DNA of 64,000 nucleotides from Azorinus chamasolen (lineage: Eukaryota > Mollusca > Bivalvia > Cardiida > Solecurtidae). Location: contig OY755238.1 in NCBI GenBank assembly GCA_963576725.1, positions 30,910,145-30,974,144 on the forward strand. The letters are read 5' to 3'. Below are positions 10,552 through 21,566 of the stretch, in pieces. A program made the position numbers and the translations under genes. How positions within the stretch are numbered: the first letter of the stretch is position 1; each line of letters starts with the position of its first letter. The notes under the pieces are model-generated. The model saw nothing but the letters and a program-made list of their open reading frames with translations. It ran no database searches and was not told the origin of the DNA.

Positions 10552-10935
10552 GTCCATGAATATTCATGTAGAAATGATGACATCAAGATAATTACTAAGG
10601 TTTTTAAAATGGCATATCAACACATGAAATGTTTCCCAAAGTAGAAACTGTTTGCTTTTGAAATGATAAAGATCTGATTCTATACAACTAATATAACTAA
10701 TATGCATGATGCAATTATTTCTTACATGAATATTCATGGAGTAAAGAGTTACAATAGCACATGGACACGGAGATATATGGCTATGACAGAAACTGTAGAC
10801 TCCTACCACAAGCATAGTTATATCACCAGCAAACAGACCAGACCCTGATCAGACAGCTTCTACTTGGGTCGTCTGATCTGGGTCTATCATGCTTGCAAAG
10901 ACGTAGAAATGAGTATGTATGTAGTAATGGGTTAA
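10548..10935 (-). mobile_element. Rearranged pair of A1 elements
   Basis: The first TTAA is shared with the C element at its left. CATGAATATTCATG-type termini occur at 10557 and near 10724, then a second A1 in reverse orientation runs to TTAA 10932, with core 1 at about 10830-10895. Confidence 0.6.
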
Positions 10936-10971
10936 CCAATGAATATTCATGTAAGAAATAATGACTGTAAA

Positions 10972-11167
10972 TACTGTAAAACCTCTCTATAACGGCCACT
11001 AAATTGTGTTAATTAGTTGATATTTAGGGCAGGTGGCAGCGTAAAGCAAGGTGAAAGTAAAACAGAACGCTCCTGTTTTACTTTCACCTTGCTTTACGCA
11101 GCCACATGCATTTAACACAAAATACTTGATGTAATTTAGTGGCCGTTATAGAGAGGTTTTACTGCAT
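10972..11167. mobile_element. MITE family F3 (TA group)
   Basis: TACTGTAAAACCTCTCTATA to GAGAGGTTTTACTGCA. Core 2 with arms GCAAGGTGAAAGTAAAACAG and a shortened apex. Ends 38 nt from the exon 7 donor. Confidence 0.8.
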
Positions 11168-11206
11168 ACACTGATCTGAATCTACACTTAGGGTCGGTGT
11201 CCCTAC

Positions 11207-11346
11207 CTTGACCATGACGAGATACTTCAGCGTGAAGGAACACGAGTACAACATCAACAAGGCGTAGTCCATCAGGTTATACAAAGAGGAGCAGTAGGAC
11301 GCAAAGCCTTCACTGTAGATCTGTACACACTCATGATACAGGAAAC
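11207..11346 (-). CDS. TRPC exon 7: S2-S3
   Basis: The 140-nt exon enters in phase 1 after TTATTTCAG and ends in phase 0 at AAG|GTAGGG. FLYHECVQIYSEGF closes S2 and the S2-S3 turn. YNLMDYALLMLYSCSFTLKY is S3, matching the WNLMDF block typical of TRPCs. Confidence 0.95.
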
Positions 11347-11687
11347 CTGAAATAACAACGGTAACATGTGGACATGTATTCCTTAATCCATTACTTGATA
11401 CCCCATACAATCTGGATATGCATTCGTACAACCAATTTATACCCCTAGTATCAAAGGAAAAGTCGTTTAGATCTTACTTTGGGGCCCATCCATTTGTCAC
11501 GTGGCTTCAGTTTTGACATCCGTGTATTTATGGTGAAAAATCAGAAATAGCAACAGTTACTGTACAATGTAGACATAATCGTGATACACGAACCACTGTA
11601 ATAACGGGACTCCCTAAAGTGAAGAACCAATGAAAATGGAATGACGAATGACAGGTAATATTTTTCTACAATAAATGGTCCCTTGCA
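11347..11687. other. Intron sequence, nothing recognised
   Basis: No hairpin, terminal repeat or coding signal seen. Confidence 0.4.
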
Positions 11688-11940
11688 TTAACCCCCTTCA
11701 ACGCCGCAGTCGCATAAATCCACCACGACAAATAGTGCAGTCCTAGATCAGACGCCGCCTTTTCAAGGCGGCGTCTGATCAGGGACTTCACTATTTGTCT
11801 CAATCTCTATTTCTATATACATGTATGTGCTTTATTCCTTTGAAATTTGCATTTATTTATCTCATTTCCTTATTTTACTGGATGATTTAACAAACTTGGA
11901 TTGCAGACGACAATTAGAAATTTGGCACTGAAAGGGTTTG
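11688..11940. mobile_element. Family C MITE
   Basis: TTAACCCCCTTCAACGCCG to GGCACTGAAAGGG. Perfect inner hairpin GACGCCGCCTTTTCAAGGCG at about 11752-11784 with outer AAATAGTGCAGTCC arms. Confidence 0.75.
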
Positions 11941-12109
11941 TTAAAAGGCGGAATGACAAAGTTAAACCACCCAATACTTTAGAACATAGGATGACAATGT
12001 TAAGGTGGAATGACATACTTTTAGACATTATAGCCCCTATACACCTAATTAATATATAATAACACCTATTTCATATGGGTACGCACTGGTGAGATTAAAA
12101 ACCTTAAAC

Positions 12110-12316
12110 CTTATCCCGTTCATCCCAACTTTTGTCGCATTTGCAAACAACTTGGATCCAGATAAGGTGTCAAGGAACTTGGCGTCTCACCAGAATCTAA
12201 ATTGCTTGACGCTCTGTCAGTATTTACTCAATTTGATTAATTGTTCCTCAAAAGCTTGATCAAACAAGATCAAAAACATGAACAGACATTCTTTTTTCAC
12301 AGTGGGATAATGGTTA
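12110..12316. mobile_element. Family B2 element
   Basis: Degenerate hairpin (CTTGGATCCAGATAAG with CACCAGAATCTAAATT). The end GGGATAATGGTTAA is the unit that dominates the 45.1-kb minisatellite. Confidence 0.6.
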
Positions 12317-12454
12317 AAGTCAACTTGACACACGCCTTATGTAGGAAATAGAAATGAAGGTATGTGAACACGCCATTGGCACGAAAACCGTGATATACCA
12401 ATGCTTCCACCTGTCTGAAAATGTGCGTGTACTGCAGAAAATCAAACATTTATG

Positions 12455-12643
12455 TAGTAAAACCTTCTAAACAGGAATTTTAGAAGAGAAGAATTTAAAT
12501 ACTTTTAGACAGGTGCCTGCTTAATGCAGGGTGAAAGTCATGCAGAAAGCTCCTCTAGCTCTAGCTCTCTAAACTGTCATCTGTCTCCAAAATCGATTAT
12601 TTATTCTAAATTGAACGTCTGGTTTAGAGGGGTTTTATTGCAC
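12455..12643. mobile_element. Family F MITE, hairpin broken at apex
   Basis: AGTAAAACCTTCTAAACAGG to GGTTTAGAGGGGTTTTA. The left core 2 arm is intact to GAAAGCTCCTCTAG. The right arm is replaced by three CTAGCT repeats. Confidence 0.7.
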
Positions 12644-12860
12644 CACAATTTGATACGCCTAGACACGGACTTGAGTTTTGTTACTATGTTAACCAAATAT
12701 AACGACAGCACGAACTGGAAAAACTCCTGAAACAGGAACATTGAATCAAAAGTGCTTCGATCTATCTGAAAACGTGTTCGTGTTATAGAATATGTAACAC
12801 CGTCTGAAAGCACCTGTGAAAACAAATGCTTTGTGTTTGTTTGCATCGGGACTTTCGTCG

Positions 12861-13096
12861 CTGTAACACATTCCCTCCTACTGACGCCTTTTTTGCGCCT
12901 CTTTAAAGCTCATTTATTGAAACCATTGTGATAAATAGAGCATTTGCTCCACAGGAGCAAATGCTCTATTTACCACAATGGTTTCAAACCTACACATTTC
13001 TAAAATTATCTTCCCCTTTTTATATACTTAATGTTCCTTTTTGGTAGATTAATTCAAAGAGCTTGAGTCTAAGCATAGTCTAGGAGGAATGAGTTT
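12861..13096. mobile_element. Family E MITE
   Basis: GTAACACATTCCCTCCTAC to GAGGAATGAGTTTAA, with a perfect core 4 hairpin at 12921-12989. Confidence 0.75.
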
Positions 13097-13112
13097 AAAA
13101 CACCGAACAGTG

Positions 13113-13316
13113 AAGTAACTCCCCTCTAAACCGGACGTTAAATTTAGTATAAATATCGGTCTTGGAGACAGGTGACAGCTTAATACAGGGTGAAAGTCAT
13201 GCAGAAAACTCCTATACGATCTTTCTGCACGACTTTCGCCCCGCAATAAGCAGCAACCTCCCTAAAAGTATATCAATTATTCTCTACTAGAAATCTGGTT
13301 TAGAGGGGTTTTACTG
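13113..13316. mobile_element. Family F MITE
   Basis: TCCCCTCTAAACCGGACG to GGTTTAGAGGGGTTTTACTG, with a core 2 hairpin about 13165-13255, arms partly decayed. Confidence 0.75.
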
Positions 13317-13510
13317 TATTTCTCTGATAACAGATCCCTGAACTAAACATACAAGAATTTAAATATGAATCCCGACGTTAGAACTTTGGCACGAACTCGT
13401 GTATTTTACTATGGAAACCAAACCATATCGACAACACGAATTGGACAACCACGTGAGACAGGAACCCTGACATAACAGTAGTGAACACACTCCCGTTATA
13501 CGTAACCATA

Positions 13511-13675
13511 GCAACAGATAAATGTGCGTACTCAGATATTAAACTCGCCATTTGTTTCCATCAAACCCTATACTGTGACCACTCTTCGAGACGATTCTAA
13601 AGAGTGGTCACAGCACAGGTCTGGTGGAGACATAACCAAATTTTGTTTTTACTCGCGCATCTTATATGGACCTCT
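13511..13675. mobile_element. Family G element (core 3)
   Basis: AACAGATAAATGTGCGTAC at left, core 3 hairpin 13558-13633 with a shortened left arm, GCGCATCTTATATGGACC at right. Confidence 0.65.
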
Positions 13676-13885
13676 GCTTATGTTATATAATTATTTCTGT
13701 AATCACTTTTCCAAAAGTTTGTATCCAGGGGCGACGCTTAGCACTACAAGATCTATACCGTTTGATGTCGTGATAATGTTTTTCGAAACAAGGAGCAATA
13801 AATTCGGTAAATAAAAACCGAAACAGACGTCAGTTTTTGCAGACGAACTTGTATGCAACTGCCATGTCGCCGGAAATCGAATACA

Positions 13886-14092
13886 TTAAAACCCCTCTAA
13901 ACCGGAATTCTAGATGAGAAGAATTTCGATATTTTTAGGCAGGTGGCTGCTTAATGCAGGATGATAGTCATGCAGAAAGCTCCTAAAGGAGCTTTCTGCA
14001 TGACTTTCACCCTGCATTAAGCTGCCACCTGTCCCCAAAACCGATAGTTATGCTGAATTCAACGTCCGGTTTAGAGAGGTTTTACTGTATTT
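13886..14092. mobile_element. Family F MITE, well preserved
   Basis: TTAAAACCCCTCTAAACCGG to GGTTTTACTGTA. The core 2 hairpin at about 13939-14031 is nearly perfect over roughly 44 bp per arm (apex GCTCCTAAAGGAGC). Confidence 0.85.
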
Positions 14093-14299
14093 GATTATCG
14101 TTGCAAGCAGTAACCCTATGTAGGCCTATCAGCCTGATAGAAACTGTTTGACATTCAAATTACGTTTTTAAAAAGAAATTGAAGGAAACTCAACTCTGAA
14201 ACTTAAAGCCGACGATAGTGTTTCCCTGAACCAACAACTTGTCGCTAAAAGTGATAGAAATAAACCCCTTCATTGCTATGAAGACGGGTATGTGATATC

Positions 14300-14365
14300 A
14301 TATGCAAACAGGTCGGCTCCAGATAAGTCGACAGCTAAATCATCAGGATCGAAACAGTTTGGTTT
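14300..14365. repeat. Family B hairpin relic
   Basis: GCAAACAGGTCGGCTCCAGA and ATCAGGATCGAAACAGTTTG are remnants of both arms with the apex decayed. Confidence 0.45.
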
Positions 14366-14395
14366 TCTATTCTGTTTATCATTTTATAAAGAAAT

Positions 14396-14641
14396 TTAAC
14401 CCTTCGCTATTCGCGTCAATATACCTACCTGTAAATAGTGAAGACCCAGATGAGACAGCTCCTGCAGGAGCTGTCTCATCAGGGTCTGCACTATTTACAA
14501 GTTGATTGTGCAACCAGTGCACTCCACAGCAGTGATTGCACAGCGAAATACTTGTACACAGTGAAGATATATGTAATTATACAACAGGGCATGGGTAAAG
14601 AAGGAGACATGCATTTTAAAATTCAGCAAGAGAATGGTTAA
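14396..14641 (+). mobile_element. Family D MITE, intact
   Basis: TTAACCCTTCGCTATTCGCG to GAGAATGGTTAA, 246 bp. Hairpin TAAATAGTGAAGACCC with apex AGCTCCTGCAGGAGCT and the mismatch CCCAGAT against ATCAGGG. Reading frames across D copies are shadows of the hairpin. Confidence 0.85.
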
Positions 14642-14737
14642 GACACAACCACCCAAAAGTTTGATCCAAACAATTGTCTAGCAGGCGACAATTCTGGTAC
14701 CGAAAAGGTAAATGAGAGCAAATTATGTTTGGGGAAA

Positions 14738-15027
14738 TACAGTTGAACTTCGATATCTCAAACTCGGATAACTCGAATTTCGTATAACTCGAATTCAAAG
14801 TTCGATCCTTCCAAAATTTACAATACGGAATTATTCATTAAAGGTACTACTATGCCTATCTGGAAACATGTGTGACAGCTTAATGCAGGTCTAAATTAGT
14901 TTAAATCTGTATTAAGCTATGAACTTGAGATAATCTAAACAAAAATCGGATGACATGACTCGAACCTCTGTTATCTTGAAGTATTTTACATGGTCCTTTA
15001 AGTTCGAGATATCGCAGTTGAACTGTA
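14738..15027. mobile_element. Family F2 MITE, hairpin mostly deleted
   Basis: TACAGTTGAACTTCGATATC to ATATCGCAGTTGAACTGTA with TA at both ends. Only GCTTAATGCAGGTCTAA and a short partner remain of core 2. Ends 15 nt from the exon 6 donor. Confidence 0.8.
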
Positions 15028-15043
15028 TCAAAAAGAACATTAC

Positions 15044-15181
15044 CAAATGTCCACAGAGTGATGAGGGCCTGCGTAGTAGTTGGTAACTTCTGGCGTATGG
15101 GCAAATCTGCTCCGTAATAGTACGCATTAGAAACGTTCCGAAGATGCTCGTACTTCCGGAACTCATTCGGATAGTCCGTCG
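15044..15181 (-). CDS. TRPC exon 6: S1-S2 loop and S2
   Basis: The 138-nt exon (phase 1 in and out) lies between TTCTGTTGCAG and G|GTAATG. It encodes TDYPNEFRKYEHLRN, NAYYYGADLPIRQKLPTTT (S1-S2 loop) and QALITLWTF, the start of S2, which continues in exon 7 with GFLYHE. Two longer open frames over this region read into flanking intron. Confidence 0.92.
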
Positions 15182-15630
15182 CTGCAACAGAATCGAAAAA
15201 CATTAGTATATTTGAATAACATAGAATACGTTCTTCACAATAACGACAACTCTTCCGAAACATTCTGACTTATCTACCTTGTTCATTGTACATGTATTAC
15301 TTTTCATGTACTTTCACTATGTGCAGATGTTTCCTGATGGTTAAAAGCAACGTGTTTTGCTTAATGCTTAATAAAATATTTGTATTTTTTTGTATTTTGT
15401 ATATTTGGCAACGCTTTTCCTATTTAAAATGTATATATTTATACATGAATGCATCACTTCATGGCTATTCATTAACTTAATTACAAGGAAATGTTAGTTT
15501 AGACAGGGACAGCTCTGTTTGCTTATGAACCAAGCAATTTCGATGAATCGATACCCCCTGCCAAACAAGTGCTGGCCTCAGTAATTAACTGCGTCAATGG
15601 ACCGACGGACACAAAATGTTTTTTTCTCAA
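15182..15630. other. AT-rich intron sequence
   Basis: Nothing recognised except a T-rich stretch near 15380. A short right-hairpin fragment (CAGCTCTGTTTGCTTATG) is at about 15510. Confidence 0.4.
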
Positions 15631-16396
15631 ACAAAGAGCCAGATCTCTTGTGTTCAAATGTAACTTTAAATGATACTTGCAGGGTCGCAATTCTTTATGG
15701 CACTAAACAATTACACAAATATTCATTAAAAACGTCCAAACAGTATGTTAGACATGACTTAGACGGAAAACAAGAATAAGTATTTCACAAAGGACCATAG
15801 CTCCCGTGTTCCAAGTTCAATATGAGTGACTCTGTCAGTGCGGTATTTCCTGATAGTTCTAAACATTGACATCGAGTTCTATAGAAAAAAAACTCAACGT
15901 GTTTCTGAAATATGACTCCAGACAGACAAAAAGGTTAAGTTATTAGCATACAAAGGACCGAAACTCTGGTGTTCCAAAGTCAATATTAATGATACTTATA
16001 GGGTAGCATTTCCTCGTGGCACTAGACATTTACTCAAAGTGTCATAGTAATCTTCAAATTGTTTCTTAGATATTGCTCGAAACATAAAAACATTATGTTT
16101 CTGGCAAACAAAGAGTCCTAACTCTTCCAAAGTCAATATAGATAATACTTGCAGGGCATAATAGTGTTATGCTGTTCAATATTTTCACAAAGTTTCATCG
16201 AAAATCTCCGAACAGTTTGTGAGATATGACTCTGGACAGACAAACCGTTATATATTTTCGCCAACAAAGGGTCATAACTCTGACGTTCTTATGTAAAAAT
16301 AAATAATACTTGCAGGGTCACATGTCCTTATGCTACTAAACGTTTGAAAAAAAATCTCAACACAATCTCTGAGAAATGCATATGGTCAGACAAAAA
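15631..16396. repeat. Tandem array, units of about 157-163 bp, about five copies
   Basis: AAAGrGTCATAACTCTG-like starts at 15631, 15788, 15951, 16108 and 16264, each unit ending near GACTCTGGACAGACAAA. Divergence between units is high. The last unit runs up to the exon 5 donor. Related in layout and motifs to the array at 21.9-22.8 kb. Confidence 0.75.
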
Positions 16397-16401
16397 CTTA
16401 C

Positions 16402-16531
16402 CCAAAGTACTGTTTCTCCTGAACACATATGTAGCTTCCATGGTTGTGACAATTATCATCAACAAAAATGTGATAAATGAAGTTGTGTGTACAGAAAACT
16501 TCACCCATGGGAAACGCAAGATCTTTAACCA
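16402..16531 (-). CDS. TRPC exon 5: S1 helix
   Basis: The 130-nt exon enters in phase 0 after ACATCTTTCAG and ends in phase 1 at TTGG|GTAAGT. WLKILRFPWVKFSVHTTS and FITFLLMIIVTTM match the TRPC S1 block (FIKFxxHTxSY). It then enters the S1-S2 loop. A plus-strand frame here is a shadow. Confidence 0.94.
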
Positions 16532-16558
16532 CTGAAAGATGTAAAATATTCATATTAA

Positions 16559-16800
16559 TACTTTATCCCATTAATATTCATGCCAGAAATAATATCATCG
16601 CGAATATTAATCAGCTGAATTATGATGTCATATAAACACAGAAGTTTGGCCATGACAGAAAATAAGGAATGAGATTGTAAACATATAATAAGTTACGGGG
16701 ACCGAGTAAATAATACACTTGCAAACAGTGTAGACCCGTATCAAATGGCTCTCGATGTAGCCCCTTTGATCTGGATCTACACTGTTTGTCATAATGATCG
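16559..16800 (-). mobile_element. Family A1 MITE, reverse orientation
   Basis: TACTTTATCCCATTAATATT at left, GGCCATGACAGAAA in the middle, hairpin about 16724-16790 (GCAAACAGTGTAGACCC and ATCTACACTGTTTG) with a decayed apex. Lies 26 nt from the exon 5 acceptor. Confidence 0.7.
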
Positions 16801-17179
16801 TTTTCTGTAGTGATAAATGTTGACAGACCTTTTTGATCATTTTTTCAATTATTTCAAGTCCTCTTAAGATGTCGGAACACCGTTTATTATCCTCTCATTG
16901 GTGTGTAAGTGTTGGGGAACCACCCCTCTTCACTACTTACATATACATCTATTTAATACAGTCCTAGGTTTAAATAATAATTATAAATCACATTAAACAT
17001 CTTCAGAACCTTCACAAAAAATTAAACAATATTTAATAATATTCATAAAATGAGTAACCAGATTAAATGATTCAGCATATTAACTTATTAAGTGTTAAAA
17101 TGTGTACATTGTATACATGGAGTGTAGAGTTAACTAAAGAATGTTTACGTTTTGATTTGGTTGCATTGCAATTTTACTA
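16801..17179. other. AT-rich intron sequence
   Basis: Nothing recognised. Confidence 0.4.
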
Positions 17180-17443
17180 TCTAACCTTTTCCACTACACA
17201 AACACTTTTCCACACCTTTGCAAACAGAACAGACCCAGGTCTGACGGTATCTGTAGGAGTCATTTAATCAGGGTCTGCTCTGTTTGTTTATGAAATCATA
17301 TTAGATCGGACTCTACAGCTTCTACCGATACCAAAACATCATGTATACATACATGTATGACATTATAAAAAGAAGTCAGCTTATAAATATGTATCATGTC
17401 ATACACTATTTCTTACATGATCATTCATCAGGGTAACGGTTAA
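17180..17443 (+). mobile_element. Family A1 MITE
   Basis: CTAACCTTTTCCACTACAC to GGGTAACGGTTAA. Core 1 at about 17218-17288 with CCCAGGT against ATCAGGG. Confidence 0.7.
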
Positions 17444-17617
17444 TAGAATTTTTGCAAGAGGCTGGTTTTGTGTATTGTGATTGTAACCATTTTAATTATC
17501 GTCTAAGTGTTTTTGGCCAATTGAAATATGCAGTGTGTATTTGTTACCAGACAAAATATCGAATATAGCTTGTAAACGGCTGAAATTTGACACTTGTTTA
17601 ATCCAGTAGAACCATTC

Positions 17618-17840
17618 TTAACCCATTACCTCATAGGCTATTTTTAGATACAACCTCTGAATAAATCTACCGAAAAGGAGCATTAACTAGAGGGGAAAAA
17701 ATCAGAACTTTGTAGTTGGAAACCATTGTGATAAATAGAGCATTTGCTCCTAATGGGGAAAATTCTCTATTTATCACAATGGTGTCACAAAGTGACTTTT
17801 ACAGAGGCATAGAAATGCGTATTAATGGAGGAAAGGGTAA
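17618..17840. mobile_element. Family E MITE, reverse orientation
   Basis: TTAACCCATTACCTCATAG to GGAGGAAAGGGTAA. Core 4 arms are intact, apex changed (GCTCCTAATGGGGAAA). Confidence 0.75.
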
Positions 17841-17842
17841 AG

Positions 17843-18018
17843 CGGTCATTCATTTATTGAACATAAGAGTTTTAAAAAGCAGGTGGTTGTTTAATGCAGG
17901 GCAAACGTAATGCAAGAAGCTCCTGTAGGAGTTTTCTGCATTACTTTTGACCTACATTAAGCTACCACCTGCCTTGCAGACCCATAATTAGACCTCATTT
18001 TGATAGTCGCTTAAGACA
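17843..18018. mobile_element. Core 2 MITE, F5-like
   Basis: CGGTCATTCATTTATTGAAC to ATAGTCGCTTAAGACAGG around a core 2 hairpin with apex GCTCCTGTAGGAG. A sister copy is at 39.3 kb. Confidence 0.7.
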
Positions 18019-18145
18019 GGTTCAATTGCAATTTCTCAGATGATTGAACAAATGAAATTTTCAACAAATTCAAAATAGAGAATACGTTATATGTTTGGTA
18101 TGAGAATGGTTTCAATAATGAGATAACGTGAGTTATAGGCCTTAC

Positions 18146-18316
18146 TCTGAAGTCTGCTTTCGGCACAATGATGTAGATAAACGTCAGGAACGGGTAGGCC
18201 AACACAAACAGGAATACCATGCCCAATCTCTTAAGAAGTCCCGCTTTCATAAACGGGTCGATGCCCTGATACCACTTTTTGTCGAGTCGTTGTTGGCAGC
18301 TTGGGTGAGCAACAAA
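18146..18316 (-). CDS. TRPC exon 4: pre-S1 elbow
   Basis: The 171-nt exon (phase 0 in and out) lies between a T-rich TTTTTTTAG acceptor and AGA|GTAAGG. It begins FVAHPSCQQRLDKKWYQG, matching the TRPC FVAxPxCQQLLxxxWY block, and continues with the membrane segment MVFLFVLAYPFLTFIYIIVP. A later AG at 18300 would break the frame, so the upstream acceptor was chosen. Confidence 0.95.
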
Positions 18317-18360
18317 CTAAAAAAAGGTTTGAATAGTTGTACATGGGTATAAAAGGCAGA

Positions 18361-18568
18361 TACAGTAAAACCCCTCTAAACCGGAATTCTAGATGAGCAG
18401 AATTTCGATATTTTTAGGCAGGTGGCTGCTTAATGCAGAGTGAAAGTCATGCAGAAAGCTCCTCTATGAGCTTTCTGCATGAATTTCACCCTGCATTAAG
18501 CTGCCACCTGTTCCCAAGACCGATAGTTATGCTGAATTCAACGTCCGGTTTAGAGAGGTTTTACTGTA
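18361..18568. mobile_element. Family F MITE, intact
   Basis: TACAGTAAAACCCCTCTAAA to GAGAGGTTTTACTGTA, 208 bp with TA ends. Near-perfect core 2 hairpin. Starts 44 nt from the exon 4 acceptor. Confidence 0.85.
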
Positions 18569-18626
18569 TCGAAGTTTTATGTTATAAATATTATTCAATA
18601 AATTACATACAATAAAGATTCAACAT

Positions 18627-18943
18627 GCAGGAGAACTTCGATATCTCGAGTTCGGGTAACTCGAACTTCGAGATGAGTCGAACTAAAAGTTCTGTCCTTC
18701 CGAAATTTACAATACAGAATTGTTCTAAAATGTATCACTAAACATATCTAGAAATACATGTGACAGCTTAATGCAGGTTGAAAGTAATGCTGGACGCTCC
18801 TACTTCAGCGTTCAGCATTGCTTTACACTGCATTAAGCTGTGAGAAATTGTCCCAGATTAGAAATCGGATGAGTCGAGCTTCTGCTATCTCGTTGTAATT
18901 TGTATGGTCTCTTGAAGTTCCAGATATCGAAAGTCAACTGCAC
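18627..18943. mobile_element. Family F2 MITE
   Basis: GAGAACTTCGATATCTCGAG to CGAAAGTCAACTGCA. Core 2 hairpin with changed apex (ACGCTCCTACTTCAGCG). Confidence 0.75.
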
Positions 18944-19091
18944 TGAAACATTGCCTTTACCACACAAGACGTTATGTTATAAAATGTTATGTTTGGCCGT
19001 TAAAATTTTATACCGGTCATAAACATCAGATTGTTTCGCTCTTTAATGTTCGACCGAACAATTATGAAAAGGCTAAATATTGATATGTAGA

Positions 19092-19345
19092 TACGGTTGA
19101 ACTTCGATATCTCGAACTAGGATAATTCGAACTTCGGGATAATTTGAACTAAAGGTTTGGTCCTTCCAAAATTTACAATACAGAATTGTTCTAAAATGTA
19201 TCACTACGCATATCTAGAAACACATGTGACATCTTAATGCATGTCTAAAGTAATGCTGAAAGCTTTAGAAGGAGCTTTCAGCATTACTTTAGACCTACAT
19301 TAAACTGTTAACATGAGAAATTGTTCCGATGAAAAATCGGATAAG
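19092..19345. mobile_element. Family F2 MITE, right end lost
   Basis: TACGGTTGAACTTCGATATC at left and a core 2 hairpin with apex AGCTTTAGAAGGAGCT. The right side stops at GGATAAGTTCAG. Confidence 0.7.
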
Positions 19346-19399
19346 TTCAGCGGCATCTATAAAGCCTATCATTATATTACCAAATTAGAAATAGAAATG

Positions 19400-19590
19400 C
19401 TATAAAGTCTCGCTATAGCAACCACATGGCTTTATTAACATGAAGACTGAAACCCATGTAGTTGCTTAATGCAGGGCAAAAAAGTAATACTTAACAAAAA
19501 CTCATATAAGAGCTTTCTGTATTACTTTTGTCCTGCATTAAGTCAGTTTGTTTTAAAATCCAGAATTAGACTGGGGTTTTTTATTGGTCG
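19400..19590. mobile_element. F5-like MITE, decayed
   Basis: TAAAGTCTCGCTATAGCAAC at left and core 2 arms GTTGCTTAATGCAGGGC / GTCCTGCATTAAG. Confidence 0.6.
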
Positions 19591-19678
19591 TATTAGCCAC
19601 ACATCAATGTTTTATTTTGAGTAATATTGCAAACACCAAATTCCAACCACCGCTGTTCACAGTAATACAAATATATAT

Positions 19679-19867
19679 CAGAGGTCTAGATAAAATATGT
19701 AAATTTTAACATTGTTAAGGTTAGCTCCTTTATTTCTCCACCAAACCCTATAATGTGACCACTCTTTAGAATCGTCTCTTCGAGACGATTCTAAAGAGTG
19801 GTCACAGTATAGGGTTTGAGAAATGTCGATTTTAGTATTTGGGTACGCACCTTTATCCATAGCTCTG
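19679..19867. mobile_element. Family G element (core 3)
   Basis: CAGAGGTCTAGATAAAATAT to CATAGCTCTG, flanked by ATATA(T) on both sides, a possible 5-6 bp target duplication. Core 3 hairpin at about 19738-19819 with apex GTCTCTTCGAGAC. Confidence 0.75.
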
Positions 19868-20069
19868 ATATATTAATCTTATAATTTTGTTTAGATTTAT
19901 CTTTTCGAGATTCACATGTTGTTTTTTAAGTTAAATAAGATATAAAATATTTTTAGAATACACACGCATATGAACGTTTTAGAGTAACAATACGAAATCA
20001 TAATAAATACATTGTCTCTCTGCTGCAAAACTACGATTTTAGTATTTGAGTACGCACCTTTATAATTAT

Positions 20070-20265
20070 GTAGCACTCTCTCTATAGAAACAGCTAACTG
20101 AATTGAAAGGATTTGTTTAAAAGAAGACAGTCGCTTCCTGTAGCATGAAAGTAATACACAACTCCTATGTAAGTTTTCTCCATAGTTTACGTCCTGCATT
20201 AAGTTTGAAAATAACTGGAACTAGACATCGTTCGAGTAGCTGTTTTGGAGAGGGTTTACTGTATT
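20070..20265. mobile_element. Decayed core 2 MITE (F group)
   Basis: GTCCTGCATTAAG right arm and GAGAGGGTTTACTGTA right end. The left arm is badly decayed. Ends 20 nt from the exon 3 donor. Confidence 0.6.
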
Positions 20266-20285
20266 AGAACTATTGTAGAACAAAC

Positions 20286-20459
20286 CTTTTTCTCCTTGTA
20301 CTGTAAAGCCAACTTAAGTCTGGCCAAATCACTGTATTTCTCTTCATTGGCTTTACCAGTTTTGTTCAGGACAAATTCCAGCTCTCGCTGGGTTCGAACC
20401 CTGTCGAGTAATTTCACTACATATTCGCTGAGCTGGTTGGACAGTTCATTGTATTCAAG
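20286..20459 (-). CDS. TRPC exon 3: linker-helix region
   Basis: The 174-nt exon (58 codons, phase 0 both sides) lies between CTCATTGCAG and AAG|GTTTGT. LEYNELSNQLSEYVVKLLDR and RTQRELEFVLNK match the TRPC EYEELSxQ...LLDQxRSxRELEIILN block. LARLKLALQYKEKK leads directly into FVAHPS of exon 4. Confidence 0.95.
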
Positions 20460-20529
20460 CTGCAATGAGAAAATATTGGCAAAACAAATAATATATAATC
20501 TGTAGAAATTTAATGCACAAACTGTGTAA

Positions 20530-21400
20530 TTCCTAATGCAAAATTGTTAACGCATGTTAGTTGTATTTCAAAGTGTATAACCAATGCGTATCTAATATAT
20601 GCATAACAATTATATTTCATAACACATAATCACTGTGTAACTAATGTCTGCAGCATATTCTTTGTGTATCTAATACATAACATTTAAACTTTGTGTATTT
20701 AATACATAACATTTGAACTTTGTGTATTTAATACATAACATTTGAACTGTGTGTATCTAATACATAACATGTGAACATTGTGAATCTAAAACGCATAACA
20801 TTTGAACTGTGTGTATTTAATACATAACATTTGAACTTTGAGTATCTAATACATAACATTTGAACATTGTGCATCTAAAACGCATAACATTTGAACTTTG
20901 TGTATTTAATACATAACATTTGAACATTTTGTATCTAATATATAACATTTTGAACTTTGTGTATTTGATACATAATAATTGAACATTGTGTATTTAATAC
21001 ATAACATTTGGAACTTTGTGTATTTAATACATAATATGTGTACTTCATTATGCTAATCTATGTATAACTAATGCATAATATTTCAACTATATACATGTAA
21101 CCTCTATGTGTCCAATGCACAAACTTTGACTTTCATGGTACATAACCTTTGTGTATCCCATGTGTAACACATATATTTCATGGTTCATAACCTATGTGTG
21201 TCTCATATGTAACATAATATATTTCATGACTCATACCCCCTCTCTATATCTTATCTCTGGGGCATTTTTTCTATGTATCTACATCATAACACTGATATTT
21301 AATGATGCATAACATCTGTGTATCTAATCTCCTAAGCATAATGATTTGTGTGTTTAATGCCTCTATGTATCTAATGCATAGTTTTTGTTTAAAACACCGT
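20530..21400. repeat. Minisatellite, unit about 29-31 bp
   Basis: Unit TTTGTGTATnTAATACATAA followed by CATTTGAAC. About 13 good copies at 20659-21034, fading into degenerate TAATGCATAAC/TGTGTATCTAATG repeats on both sides. Confidence 0.85.
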
Positions 21401-21429
21401 ATTTCCTTATGCCCATCATTTGTGTAGTT

Positions 21430-21566
21430 AATCCTTTGCTTTATGAATATTAATGTAATAAAATAATGACATCATGAATATTTATTAGATTGATTTTATA
21501 ACGACACATCTATATTATTCCACAAATGAACATAGAAGGCCCTGGTGGTCAGACGATTCCTACAGA
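21430..21566 (-). mobile_element. Family A1 MITE broken at its hairpin apex
   Basis: TTAATCCTTTGCTTTATG through TCAGACGATTCCTACAG. The right arm is absent and the next repeat element begins at the apex. Confidence 0.65.

Noticed and set aside
14438..14641. Recurrent small protein beginning MKTQMRQLLQELSHQG (also near 25823, 50876, 55180, 56729)
   Set aside because: It is the same reading of the D hairpin in every copy. Conservation comes from the element, not from a gene.
18300..18301. Alternative acceptor AG for exon 4
   Set aside because: It would leave a one-base phase shift and lose FVAHPS. The upstream acceptor after a T run keeps frame and matches TRPCs.
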